Shown here in pieces: positions 39,704 to 50,538 of a stretch of 64,000 nt of DNA (positions are counted from its first letter, which is position 1; every line of letters begins with the position of its first letter). The notes under the pieces are model-generated. The model was given only the letters and a program-made list of their open reading frames with translations, ran no database searches and had not been told where the DNA came from. The stretch is from Theodoxus fluviatilis (Eukaryota > Mollusca > Gastropoda > Cycloneritida > Neritidae). The stretch lies in the NCBI GenBank assembly GCA_034096865.1, contig JAWQFJ010020223.1, forward strand, positions 89,501 through 153,500. The letters run 5' to 3'. Position numbers and translations under genes: made by a program.

Positions 39704-41640
39704 CCCCGCAAGATGCAGTGGCGAACGACAACGGCAGCAGCGGTAGCAGGAGCACTGTTCACAAATGATTCCCTTGCGCGATTTGCTAGGGACACACACG
39801 TCAAGAATTAACAAAGCTACTTCAGAAGACATACCACAAATGTGTATGTGTGGTGTAGCACCTCAGACCGGAGGCTTTTAGTTTTCAAGGGATGTAATGT
39901 GGTAGGAAGCGATCAGAGTTAACTCCCTTGGTGGGTATAAAATGCGACAGAGCAGTCAATCGGTGTGCATTTATAAAATTTATTGAAGATTATCAAGCGA
40001 CAAGCGTCTACGAGCGACTACGGTAAGAGCCCTAAGTCTGGTTTTACTCGGCTCCTACCCGTAGCCTGGGCGAACTCGCGTGCCCTCCCTAGCCTAGGGT
40101 CGGGGCATTGAACGACAGAAGTGACGCTCATGACGCTTGGAAATTGTTTCATTTTTCTGAGTTCATCCTGGCCCTGGGTGATGTCAGTTGTAACATTCTG
40201 TTTTTCCTGTCTCGGTTTTTTCGTGCACCCTGATGTTTTTTGCTCAAGGAGGACGAGCCGCTGAGCAATACATCAGTTTTTTGGGGTGTTTTGCTATCTG
40301 CCATTTTGTTTTGCTTCTTCTTGCTATCGTTTTGTTTTGAGCTTGGTTTGGCCTTGCTCCATTTGCTATTTTTGTTTGTCAAACTCTTCATTTTCACGAG
40401 TGTGAGGTAGTTTATGAGAGTCTACTTATAAGAGGCCTCGTCCGACGTGAGGCATGGGCCTTTTTTTGCGCATGATTTGGCACCTGTAAGTCGACTACGT
40501 TTTTTTGGTCCATGAGGCTTCTTTTGTTTTTTTCGCTTTGTGTCAATATCATAATAATGAATATGAGCCGACTTTTCGTTATTTTGGCTGTACTAGCCCT
40601 CGTCCTATGTTAAGCGCTGGCCTCGAGTGGACTCTCATTGACTTTCCCCATGGTCTGTGTTTATCACTTTCCCTCGCTATCTATTTTTGAAAGCAGTGGG
40701 CGAGAAGTGCTCGAACTGCGCTCGGAAATGTGCAAGAGGCGTGAACTCGTGTTCGAGCGGCACGGAAATTACGCCCCCGCAGTCATGATCGTTAGGTTGT
40801 GGCAGACCAATTTTTTTTAAATGTTGTTTCTTGATTTTCGTGCTTCTGGGCGGCGCAATGCCCTGCAAAGTTTTCGGTCGGCTGGTATGAAAGAGACCGA
40901 TGTTTTTTGTTTATTTATTTCACGATGCATGATGCCTTGCACACGTCGACCCGACTGCAGCACTTCTGTCTACGACTGTCACCATTACAAGAACCAAGTT
41001 TTTTCTTCATTCTCTCGACAAGAATGACATGTCCGTTGAAAGACGGATGAAAGGATGATTTTTTCCACTCTTTTCGAGCACGGAGATACTCGGCCCTTGA
41101 GTTCGCTCAGATACTTCCAGGGGGAGTTAATCTGAGGGTCAGGGAAGACTGTTTTTTTCCCGTGGAAAGTTTCGAGGAAGGATGTATCTAGATTCTTCAT
41201 TAGTAGTAGGGATACTCGGTTGCTTTTGTTTCCCGTGTCGACCTGCCATACTTTTTGCACTCGTTTGTTGTTCACTGCAATCAGCTTCTGCCAAGCATTT
41301 ACATTTTCTTTGCTGCTTTACATTTCTTCGATTGTTTATCTATAGGACATTCTCACTTCTGAAACGGAAATTCAGCCCGAGTTTTGTCCCTTTACTTCCA
41401 CTAGTTCCGGTAGACTGGTAAAAATAGCTCATGGGATGATCGCTAGATCATGGCAAAAGGATGACATTAAAGCATGCAAAAAGATTAATTAGATTAAAAA
41501 CTAATCGAAAATAGTCATATTAGACTGTTTTACCATATACTTTCTGCACAAAACCCACAGAAGATAAGTAAACAAACCTCACCGTACGTACTTAGTTGGC
41601 TAGCAGACGAACGCGATCAAACCATAGTCACTATACGCCA
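39704..41640. other. Unassigned sequence with LTR-like promoter features
   Basis: TATA-like GGGTATAAAATGCG (about 39935) is followed about 90 bp later by a GGTAAGAG donor-like site (40021). Together with a TG start near 39842 this could be a solitary LTR or leader, but no second copy is present in the window. The remainder (40100-41420) is T-rich with many TTTTTT runs and short frames of no recognisable domain. Confidence 0.35.
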
Positions 41641-41649
41641 GCAGACGAT

Positions 41650-42740
41650 CGAGCTAGTGTAATACAATGTTTCATGTAAAGCTCGAATGAGTAGCAGCAG
41701 ATAACTGTTTAGTTCTGGCTTGAATTGACAATTTCGTTTCCCTGGTCTGGCGAGGACCGAAAATTCACTATCATTGAGTCGATCAACTTGCGCGCACTCA
41801 ACGTAATGTATAACTTCACGTAGTTTGGCTTGTGGAGATATTAACCGTAGATTTTAGTTGTGCGGGGTAGACCACCCGCCAAAAATTTTGAATAGTGCTT
41901 TTGATATCAATGTTTAGTAATTATTGTCGGATCAGATAGCGAAACGATCACAAGCAACTCGATCGGTCAATCGATGTCTGACATCACACTTTGAGATTTC
42001 AATAACTTCATGAAGTTGCAGTACTTAGTTGCTTGTTTGCTGGAATGCCATACATGTAGCTTGACAACTTTTCCATCAATAATTTTGCCATGATGGTTAT
42101 GGTAAATAACACAGTACTGTTTTCCACCCTCGCATACTTTGAGCGATCTATAGTATTCAGTGCAGACAAAATGTTCGAGAATGCAACCGGCAGCTCCAGT
42201 CGAACTCATTCGGTCCATCAATGTCTGACATCACACTTTGAGATTTCAATAACTTCATGAAGTTGCAGTAGTTGCTTGTTTGCTGGAATACCATGTCGGA
42301 TCAGATAGTGAAACGATCACTCGTGCATTAAGTTTTGATGCGAGACCACAACACTCCCCGCAGGTGTGTTTTGTTTGCGTTGTAAAGTTTGAGTACTAGC
42401 TGTAAGTGTAAAAATGGTCAGTTATTAATATAAATTATAATCGGTGATTTTAGTTGTAATGAAACTTTTTGTGTGTTTTAATGCCATTTTCTTGTCATCA
42501 TCGACCCGATCTTACAAGTTAGGCCTATACATTACGCCGGGCGGGCAAGTTGATCACTCATCCACTCGATAGTGAATTTTCTGTCCTCGCCAGACCAGGG
42601 AAACGAAATTGTCAATTCAAGCCAGAACAAAACAGTTATCTGCTGCTACTCATTCGAGCTTTACATGACAGTACTGTTTTCCACCCCCACATACATGTAC
42701 TTTGAGCGATCTAGCAAAAATCTTGTATTCATTGCAGACG
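41650..42740. mobile_element. Foldback element
   Basis: The arm 41655-41790 (AAGCTCGAATGAGTAGCAGC through CTGGTCTGGCGAGGAC) is reverse-complemented at 42540-42668. Between the arms a segment of about 90 bp is directly repeated (41963-42052 and 42209-42297, ATGTCTGACATCACACTTTG). A segment at 42112-42175 recurs at 42668-42740. No coding capacity. Confidence 0.75.
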
Positions 42741-43329
42741 CTTCAAGAATCGACCGGAACTAGGTGGTTCTACCTAACGCGTTGTTTTTCGACAGAGCGC
42801 CGAGGATAACTCCTGCAGGGTACGTTAATGAGAATGTCCTATAGTCTATACGCATTCGTTGATTTTCCGTGCGTGTTGCACTTTGCAGTACTTAGCATTC
42901 TCTGCTATATTCTCTATGCTATACTGTCTGCCATGACTTGCAATTCTATCGTTCACACTTTTTTTACTTGTCTGTTGCACTTCGTTGCTGCTTTATCATG
43001 CTCCAATTTCTTAGTATTTCTCCTGGACAGTGGACACTTGACACTATTGCTCACTTGTTTTGTGCACAATTTCAGGTGTTCGGTCCACTGCAAAAGTTTA
43101 TACCTTTTCTATCGTGGTTGCAGTTCTTTTGAAGGTTGCTTTCCTTTTTGCCTTTCTTTATGTTGCATAAGCCTTGCTCGCAGACACCTCTTTGTTTTTT
43201 TCGCATGGGAAGTGTAGGGTGTGGTAGTGTAGGGTTAGGTGTTATTTGTTTTGAGCTACATCGCGATCCCTACTATAAGCATTCTGCGAGAGATATTGGA
43301 GGCGGTCATCGCGCTTCCGGTCATTTGGA
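42741..43329. other. Unassigned sequence before the Gypsy-type gag remnant
   Basis: T-rich sequence with frames of no recognisable domain. It may be the leader of the retroelement that follows, but no LTR is visible. Confidence 0.35.
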
Positions 43330-44223
43330 ATGGTCGAGTCGTGGGACTCAAAGGTCACGGACCCCATCCCCACCAAGTTTACGGTGGCGGAGATCATGGC
43401 GTCCACTAACGCCACAGTGCAGAAGGCCTGCTTGCTGGCAGCCTGGCTCGCCAGACCCGAGGTGCTTATGCCGGACTTCTTCACCACAACAAGCGTCAGT
43501 AAAGCTGACAAAGATGATTATGTTCATCAAGTGATGGCACGGTTGCTGCCTCATTGAGGGTCCCGTCGGCTGCAGCATAACGGACGGAGGGGTTGTGACC
43601 TATACCTCTCAGCGCAGGAACTCAAAGAGCCAGTGTATTCGGCCCAGGACGCTCGAAGCGTTCTTGCTGAAACGACCGAGCACCAGGAGACTCTCCCCTG
43701 GAATTACCAGTGGCGGGAGCCACCTTGCTGAGTCACTATGACCTCCAGGAGGAGCCCCGGAAGGACCTGCATGTCCCCACAGAGGATTACACAACGTCCC
43801 ACCGGCGGATTTCAGGCGGCCCAAGGACCCGATCACAGGGAGCAGATACAGACTCGTCGGAACGAGAAGGTGGAGGGGAAGCTGGGCTGACGGTGGAGGC
43901 GGATAGGATGTATCTTGGAGATACTTGACGGCGACACCGCATCACATCATCTGGCTTCTTTGACCTCAACGGCGACACAAAGCTACAGGAACCGCATGTT
44001 CAACGATGCGGGAGCTGGGGAGTTCTCACTTTCCCCCCATACCACCTAGGAGGTATGCAACAGTCAACCGCTCTACCAGTTACACGCCCAACTTCCTCAT
44101 GCTCCTCCGAGAGGTTAAACAACCCATGCATTTGATGATGGGCGTGTCGGAACCTGCATGCCTTAGAAGGCTATGTGGAAAAGACTCGGCAGGAGCTACA
44201 GCAAGCCCACGCCATAGCCAGGA

Positions 44224-44808
44224 ATGCTCCACACGACCGACAGCAGCGGCAAAAGCGTGACTGACCTTCACGCAACTCCGAATGAGTTCGAGGTGGGTGA
44301 CGCAGTCCTCCTGGCAAACTCGGCCAGGAAGGTTCACCAATGCAAAAAGCTAGCCCCATTGTGGAGGGGACCGTATGTGGTTACGGAAATCCTTTCCTCA
44401 GTACTTTGCACTATTGCATCTTCCAGAAGGAGGTGGGTGGTTCACTGTGACTGCCTGCGAAGGTGCCTGGACGACCCCTTGCCTCTGTGGATCCGGAGAT
44501 TACGGAGACAGCTGTTGGGGAAGGATCGGGATACACCGGTGGGAGACCAATCGCCAGGGAAGGCGATCTCGGGCGGGGCGTCGCAATTTTCTTTTCTTTC
44601 AGATGAGTTCCCTGCTGATTCCGCAGAGCTGTCGGACAGGCCATTGTATTGCAGCTGTCGAGGACCAGATGACGGGCAGCTGATGGTGGCATGCGACTCT
44701 TGTGACGAATGGTTCCACCCCCGATGTGTAGGGATCATTCCTGAGGCAGCCCAGGTCGCAGAGTCGTTTGTTTGCCCCACCTGTGAGCAGCACAGGGGTC
44801 GACCGTAA
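44224..44808 (+). pseudogene. Gypsy integrase C-terminus fused to PHD finger
   Basis: The frame reads FEVGDAVLLANSARK and LAPLWRGPYVVTEI (GPY/F module that follows the integrase core), then a linker. It ends in YCSCRGPDDGQLMVACDSCD, EWFHPRCVGI and FVCPTC, a complete C4HC3 PHD finger. PHD fingers read histone H3 tails, so this may direct integration; that is inference. The frame is open here, but upstream integrase parts are frameshifted, so the protein as a whole is broken. The stop is at 44806-44808, 17 bp before the third ORF's ATG. Confidence 0.75.
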
Positions 44809-44825
44809 AAGTTGTCTCTTTGCAG

Positions 44826-46082
44826 ATGTCAAGACAAGCTCATGGAAATGGGGCGACCTGCGACCTATGTGGGGGAAGGCAGGTTCGGGACCTACGGGAG
44901 CACGTCATCCAGGCGCATTTTCCCCCAAAGTTTTTTGACCGATCCCTCCCTGAAATGCTTGGAGCATTAATGATGGTGGCAGGGCAACTGAACGTCCCGG
45001 ATGGGTCGTTGTTCCGGCTGGCAACACTGGTGGAGCACTCCATCCCCAGGGGGACCTCGATCAGTCGGAAGGAGGCCATCACCTGCGGGGACCTGCTGAA
45101 GCACTGGGGGCACCCGAGGCCAGATAGGCCCCTAAGCCTGACCCCCTTGAGTACAGCTGGGCTGTTGCTGCACTGGAGGGTGCTGTTTGCCCTCCTGCAG
45201 TTAGCGGGACATCAGGCGCAGCAGGAGTTCCGCAACTTCAACCCGATGGCGAGAACCGGGGCGCTGGGTCTCCATCCACCAGACGCCGGGACGCCGGACT
45301 GCGGTCCACGGGACGCCGGACTGCGGTCTCGCCGGCCGTCAAGACCTGAGGCCAGGGCCTCACGATGGCGTAGAGCGTCTTCATCCCCTCGTCATCGATC
45401 TGGTGGTCGGGAACGTGGCCGGGTGCGGTCGGACCCAAGGGGACAAGCAGCTCTACGGGAGAACCAGGGCGCCTTGGAGGCAGATACCCGGTACCGAGGG
45501 CGCTTGAAGCGCCGACCCCGTCGGGGGCGGCGCCGGGCAGGCCGGCCAGCTCCGGAGCCACAGAGGCAGGAGAGGTCGAGGCTGCACACAGGGACCCTCC
45601 CGCACAACCGCAAGCCGGAGGAGATACTGCGGTATCTGCCCGTCCAGGGGTTTCTCTCCAATGCCGTGTGGAAGCAGCTCACCCCAGCAGAGCAGGAAGT
45701 TCTGGTGGGTGCCAGGGAACGGCTGTCTCAGACCCTGCGGCCCAGACCCCAGCCACACACACAGCCTGGACCCCAGCCACACAGACTGGACCCCAGCCAC
45801 TCAGCCTGGACCCCAGCCACACAGACGGGACCCCAGCCACACAGCCTGGTCCCCAGCCACACACACAGCCTGGACCCCAGCCACACGGACTGGACCCCAG
45901 CCACACGGACTGGACCCCAGCCACACAGACTGGACCCCAGCCCCACACAAAGCCTGGACCCCAGCAACACAGCCTGGACCCCAGCTGCACAGCCTGGACC
46001 CCAGCCTGCCATCTACTGGTCCTGGACAGCAGCCCGCTGTGGGTTGGAGGTGAGAATAGACCCACTACATCTCCCAATTTGA
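44826..46082 (+). CDS. Third ORF of the Gypsy-type element, function unknown
   Basis: The ATG at 44826 follows TTGTCTCTTTGCAG, a textbook 3' splice acceptor, so the ORF is probably expressed from a spliced subgenomic RNA. It encodes about 419 aa: a Zn-finger-like CDLCGG...HVIQAH (C-x2-C-x10-H-x4-H) near residue 12, a hydrophobic helical part (LLLHWRVLFALLQLAG near residue 118), an Arg-rich stretch (about 170-250), and a segment EEILRYLPVQGFLSNAVWKQ. Then comes a 20-bp tandem repeat (ACTGGACCCCAGCCACACAG type, 45745-46010) which, not being a multiple of three, is open in all frames. There are no signal peptide or envelope hallmarks. I do not recognise the family. Confidence 0.5.
   Translation: MSRQAHGNGATCDLCGGRQVRDLREHVIQAHFPPKFFDRSLPEMLGALMMVAGQLNVPDGSLFRLATLVEHSIPRGTSISRKEAITCGDLLKHWGHPRPDRPLSLTPLSTAGLLLHWRVLFALLQLAGHQAQQEFRNFNPMARTGALGLHPPDAGTPDCGPRDAGLRSRRPSRPEARASRWRRASSSPRHRSGGRERGRVRSDPRGQAALRENQGALEADTRYRGRLKRRPRRGRRRAGRPAPEPQRQERSRLHTGTLPHNRKPEEILRYLPVQGFLSNAVWKQLTPAEQEVLVGARERLSQTLRPRPQPHTQPGPQPHRLDPSHSAWTPATQTGPQPHSLVPSHTHSLDPSHTDWTPATRTGPQPHRLDPSPTQSLDPSNTAWTPAAQPGPQPAIYWSWTAARCGLEVRIDPLHLPI
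45745..46010 (+). repeat. 20-bp minisatellite inside the third ORF
   Basis: About 13 units around CTGGACCCCAGCCACACAGA, with some 24-bp versions carrying an extra CACA. All three frames stay open, giving PQPHR/LDPSHTAW/TPATQTG-type repeats. Confidence 0.92.
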
Positions 46083-46215
46083 TTTGTAAGAGGCAAATAA
46101 CTACGGACATCGTGACTTGGCTTGTGCTTACTTGTGATTTTCTTGTGATTCTTGTGCTTAATGGCCTAACATAGCCTAAAAAGGCTGAAAGGTTGTAAAA
46201 CACCATCCATCCTTC
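46030..46215 (+). mobile_element. SINE copy (ATCC-tail family)
   Basis: Contains GAGAATAGACCCACTACATC, TTTGTAAGAGGCAAATAACT and TTAATGGCCTAACATAGCCT, and ends in ACACCATCCATCC. It matches the reverse complement of 27192-27386 over its length. It truncates the Gypsy-type element. Confidence 0.75.
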
Positions 46216-47832
46216 CATATCCTTGAGAGCAAACATTCTGTCTTCCCCAACACAAGACAGAGCTGCAGCCCACTCTTTCAAGAGCTGAAGGTGTATGGAA
46301 GTATCATTGAACATATTTGCATTTTTCAAAATATTTGACAGGTAAATCAAGCCTATTTTTCCATGGCACAGAAGTATTGGGTTTAACAGGAATGTATCAT
46401 TGTGGAATGCATGTTGGTGATGTGTCTTTGAAACTTCTAACACTAAAACCGAGTAATTCTGGTCATTGCAGTCTTGGTAAATGTTCATTATGCTTGAAGG
46501 AACACAGAGAAAGGATCAAGTTTAAGTTCCCTTTTTTAATATAAAAAGGGGATGCATATATATTTTTAAATTGTAAATTTTATTATGTGTTTCATCAAGT
46601 AAGTGTATCGATAGAAACAGCCTGTAGTGTGCTGGAATCTTTCAGGTGAGGATCCTTGTTAAGAACATCGGCATCATTATCTGTGTTGGCTGCAATGAGT
46701 TCTGGTGGAGAAGCCAAGTCAGGAGAGTTGTCGATGGAGGAGGATTAACCCACTAAGTGCTGGCATTTTTCTCAAAAGCATTTGCTGAAAAAACTGCTTG
46801 CCGATCATCCTGGTTGTGTCCGATTGCTTTCAAGGGGGGTAAATCTGCATGACATGGAGTAAACTTTCATCAATGCTGAACAATGTAGAGAGAGCATTAA
46901 ATTTGAATGTAGTAGTAGTAGTATACATATACATCCATATGAACAGTATTACTAGTGGCTAAGAGTAAGATAGGACATACTATTAATGCCCACAGTGCAG
47001 TGATGGAGTCGAGCTCGTTAGCCAAGATTCTCTTGTAGGACCCAGTAGAGTTCTTTGCTTCTCTTTAACTCTTAAGATCCTGTACTGCCCATTACCGCCC
47101 ACCCAGCTCAATCCTGTACCGCCCATAGCCGCCCACCCCATGTGTCTGTTACTTGAATTTTTTTTTTCTTCTACAAATTCCATCATCCTTACAGGACTGC
47201 AGAATGAAATATGTGAATGACTTATAAATAGGACCTTAAGGAAAAAGTGCTGAAAGTGTTTTTGATACAATGTTAGAGGATATTTTCGCAAATACAACAG
47301 CATACTTGAAAAATATAGACTACTGTAAAACAGGTGAAATATTAAACATTTTTTATATCCATTGACACCAAGAGACTTTGTACTTGGTCCCACTTTGAAT
47401 GCAGTCCGTCACACTATGTCAGAAAATCCAAGTCATGCGACTTTCTCTCTTTCATTGCAGAAAGCATGCTCACAAATCAGCTTCAAACACAAAAGTTTCA
47501 TTTCTACATACATGCACATGCACACACACACACACACACACCAAGACATGCAGTCTGACCATATTACCATTGTTGTTTTGCTTCTGAAAATACTAAGCAC
47601 TTTTCCTTCAACAGAATGTTAGCAGCTTGATGATTTGCAGTTCTAAATTGCCGTTACATCTGCTTCCTGTCTACCAAATACTTTTGCACACTTCTGGGTG
47701 TGTGAGGATCAAACCTCTAACCAGTTACTCTTCCATTTTTGTGGATTCCTCCTCCTGTTCGTATTAGACTGATAAACTAAAAAACATACAAGCAAACAAA
47801 CACTGATCAAAAGAGATTACTGCTTAAACACA
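46216..47832. other. Intergenic sequence
   Basis: AT-rich. It contains a possible piggyBac-type terminus at 46746 (TTAACCCACTAAGTGCTGG) without a convincing partner, two related GTACTGCCCATTACCGCCCA segments (47083-47140), and a short CA run (47518-47542). No gene recognised. Confidence 0.5.
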
Positions 47833-47838
47833 TTTATT
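47833..47838 (-). terminator. Candidate poly(A) signal
   Basis: AATAAA on the minus strand (CGAATAAATG), about 240 bp after the stop of the probable terminal exon at 48079. Confidence 0.45.
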
Positions 47839-48078
47839 CGGGAATAGAGTAACATCTTATCACACAATAATTGCTTTGCTGACTGCAGAAAGAACATTTA
47901 GAGTTCTATCGAGTGTTATTGCATTTGTAATGTGGTCCGTGCATAAGAAATTAAAAGGCAACATGAATTGAACTTTCTTCAGCCTAAAGCTCTTGTGAAA
48001 GCAATGTAGTCTTCCCCATGCAGTTTAGCAAGGGCAGGCAAGCACTGTGCCTTGTGGATCAATGGCACTTTTGACTGG

Positions 48079-48169
48079 TCAGTAAGCCTTCCCAGCAACA
48101 CAGCCTGCCTGGCCCATCAAGACTGCCTCTCCCTGCGTGGCTGCGGTCCAGTTGACAATCACCCTGTCG
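48079..48169 (-). CDS. Probable terminal exon of an unknown minus-strand gene
   Basis: After the acceptor TTTGGTAATGCAG the minus strand reads DRVIVNWTAATQGEAVLMGQ then AGCVAGKAY and TGA. GC content is higher than the surroundings, and an AATAAA follows at a fitting distance. There is one phase base before the first codon. No upstream exon could be found before the Harbinger-type element, so the call rests on splice site, composition and poly(A) signal. The product is not recognised. Confidence 0.4.
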
Positions 48170-48443
48170 CTGCATTACCAAACATAGTGGACATTGCAGA
48201 TAGATGAATAAAGCGAACTTAACTCACTGACCATTTGATAAATTATTTGCATATCATTGCCTCTGCATTACAATTAAACATTGTGAACCTTATCATGCTT
48301 ATTTTAAGCAAATTCTTTTCTCAACAAATTTCTCTTACTTAGCTGCAGTGCATAAAATGTGTAATCTGAAATGTCCCTTTTTGTGTGGATAGTCCCCTTT
48401 TAAGAGGTAAGCACAGTCTCTTCATATTTTGGATGTACATGTC

Positions 48444-48522
<79 letters not shown>

Positions 48523-48839
48523 CCCCCAAAATACTGTATTGAATATGCTGAGTTAAGTCTTGGTATGAAAACATCATGTGACTGGACAAAAGAAAACAAG
48601 GTTGAAATGCTATTTTAAAAAACTAAAAAGGAGACAAAATCAGATTAATCAACCACAACCTTATTTAGATTTCTTGCAGTTTGTGATGTTAATGTGTGAC
48701 CTCCTCTGGTGCATCTATGTGAAAATGAGCAGGAGCATGTGATATCTTCATTTTGTTTTAGATCTATTGTACACAAATGTCACATGGATTATCTGTGCCG
48801 TGCATGTCGCTCAAAACAAGAAACTTTCTTAAGTATTCC
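48170..48839. other. Sequence upstream of the orphan exon
   Basis: AT-rich, with a GA microsatellite (48449-48520). Segments 48559-48607 and 48645-48672 recur at 51856-51906 and 52777-52806. Confidence 0.6.
48449..48520. repeat. (GA)n microsatellite
   Basis: A pure GA run of about 72 bp. Confidence 0.96.
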
Positions 48840-49050
48840 TTAAGGCCTTCGCACACAAGGCAACCAAAGTCTCTTTCCACATTGCTTGCGGCCGGTTGCT
48901 TGCCATCGTGGCAGGCAATGCTGGAGACAGAGCTCGCACACGCTTCCACTGTGACCTTTCTCCTCTCGCCACGTTCTATTTATGGAAGCGTATTAATTCC
49001 CGCGCTTGCACTCAAGACGCTCTGCATCTCTCCCCCGAAGGCTTGCCCTA

Positions 49051-49445
49051 GCATGACTGAAACTTCAAGTGACGATGGCGACAGTACTTCGTCTTCTAAT
49101 GATGATGTTGCAGCTGCTGCTGGAATACTTATAAATGCCGAGCAAAGTAAAAAGAGAAAAAGATCGTGTTGGTCTCGTGAATGGTTGACAAAACGACCAA
49201 GGCATGGTGCCTACTCGTATCTGCTACAAGAGCTCCTCAACGAAGATCTCAAGGCAACAAGAACTTTCCTTCGAATGAGCCATGAACATTTTCAGGAATT
49301 GCTGCAGCTGGTTGGGCCTCAATTAATTAATCAATTTAATCTGAACAGTATTTTCATAACACAGATGCAATTTAAATGTATCGTATTCGTGGTATCAGAC
49401 AACACTAGCTTTGTACACAATGCCAACAGATGCTTCGGCGTGTAG
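49051..49445 (+). pseudogene. Truncated Harbinger/HARBI1-like transposase N-terminus
   Basis: From MTETSSDDGDSTSSSNDD the frame runs into KKRKRSCWSREWLTKRPRHG and FLRMSHEHFQELLQLVGPQL. This is the region before the DDE nuclease in HARBI1-like proteins. After about 95 codons the similarity stops, and the frame ends at 49445 shortly before an inserted repeat. It lies between the element's TIRs in the expected orientation. Confidence 0.7.
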
Positions 49446-49468
49446 ATGCGTCGACCTTCATTTCCATT

Positions 49469-50325
49469 TTTGACTCGCATGCGAAGCAAAAGTGAGTCTA
49501 TGTACTCAGCCGTGTCGTCCGTCCGTCCGTCCGGGCGTCCAGGCGTCCGGGCGTCCGTCCGGGCGTAAAAAACTTAAACGTTGGATTTTTCTCGGAGACT
49601 ATTAAGTCTATCAACACCAAATGTGGCATGATGGTGTATGATGACAAGGCCTCAAAAAACATACATAGTGACTTGACCTTGCTTCAAGGTCACAGGAGCC
49701 ATAAATGTGGTCTCAAAAACAGTCATGTTTCACATTTTCCCAATTTTCTCCCACGTTATTGAGAATGGCGACCTTAGCTACAAGTGGTATATAGGTCAAA
49801 GCAAGCCCTATCTATTGATACCAGTTTGGTTGACCTTGCTTCAAGGTCAAGGTCACAGGAGCTCTTCAAAGTTGGATTGTATACATATTTTGAAGTGACC
49901 TTGACCCTGAACTATGGCAGATAACTGTTTCAAACTTAATAATTATGTGGGGCACATGTTATACTTTCATCATGAGACACATTTGGTCACATATCATCAA
50001 GGTCAAGGTCACTTTGACCCTTATGAAATGTGACCAAAATGTGGTAGTGAACCACTAAAATTGACCATATCTCATGGTAGAAAGTGCCAATAAGCACCAT
50101 TGTGCTTCCTATGTCTTGAAATAAGAGCTTTGTGTTGCACGACCTTGGATGACCTTGACCTTGGGTCAAGGTCACGTGTATTTTTGGTAGGAAAAAATGT
50201 GTAAATCATTTCTTAGTGTATGATGTCATTGCTAGGTTTAGTTGTTTGACCTTGACCTTGAAGGTCACTGAATGTCAAGGTCAAGGTCAAGCATGTGAGT
50301 CGTATGGGCTTTGCCCTTCTTGTTT
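49469..50325 (+). mobile_element. TCAAGGTCA-rich dispersed repeat, copy 1
   Basis: About 0.86 kb starting TGACTCGCATGCGAAGCAAA, then a GTCCG-rich stretch (49518-49566), CTCGGAGACTATTAAGTCTA, and nine or more TCAAGGTCA or TGACCTTGA words in both orientations. It ends GAGTCGTATGGGCTTTGCCC. A full inverted copy lies at 58444-59287. There is no coding potential. TCAAGGTCA is the extended half-site bound by ERR/SF-1/Nr5-type nuclear receptors (family knowledge). Confidence 0.85.
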
Positions 50326-50538
50326 AAATTTAGGAGCTTTTACGACCTATTGATGCATTTAACATACAGCTTTGATAAATGAATGCTGTTAATGGCTTAC
50401 ATTTTCTTTGGATGGGTTTCTAGTATCCCCAAATACAGCGTTTTCTGTGCGAACCATAGACATGTCCACCATTTAATTGTTCAAATAGTCGCGAGAACGA
50501 GGCTCTAAAGTAGCCCGGTGATTGGTGGATTCACAGGT

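Larger units (their letters stand above)
43330..46030 (+). mobile_element. Decayed Gypsy-type retroelement with PHD finger and extra ORF
   Basis: Order on the plus strand: a short gag-like frame MVESWDSKVTDPIPTKFTVA (43330-43557) continued brokenly to about 43730; integrase C-terminal pieces in shifting frames (VNRSTSYTPNFLML near 44059, KTRQELQQAHAIARNAP near 44180); a GPY/F-type segment and PHD finger (44260-44808); and a third ORF (44826-46082). Protease, reverse transcriptase and RNase H are missing, so most of pol is deleted. A SINE follows at 46030, so no 3' LTR is seen. Confidence 0.75.

Noticed and set aside
39842..40060. Possible 5' LTR with TATA box
   Set aside because: Only one copy in the window, with no target duplication or primer site that I can identify; kept as a remark only.
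42828..43217. Hydrophobic frame resembling a membrane protein
   Set aside because: T-rich DNA gives Phe/Leu-rich frames; there are no splice sites or homology signs.
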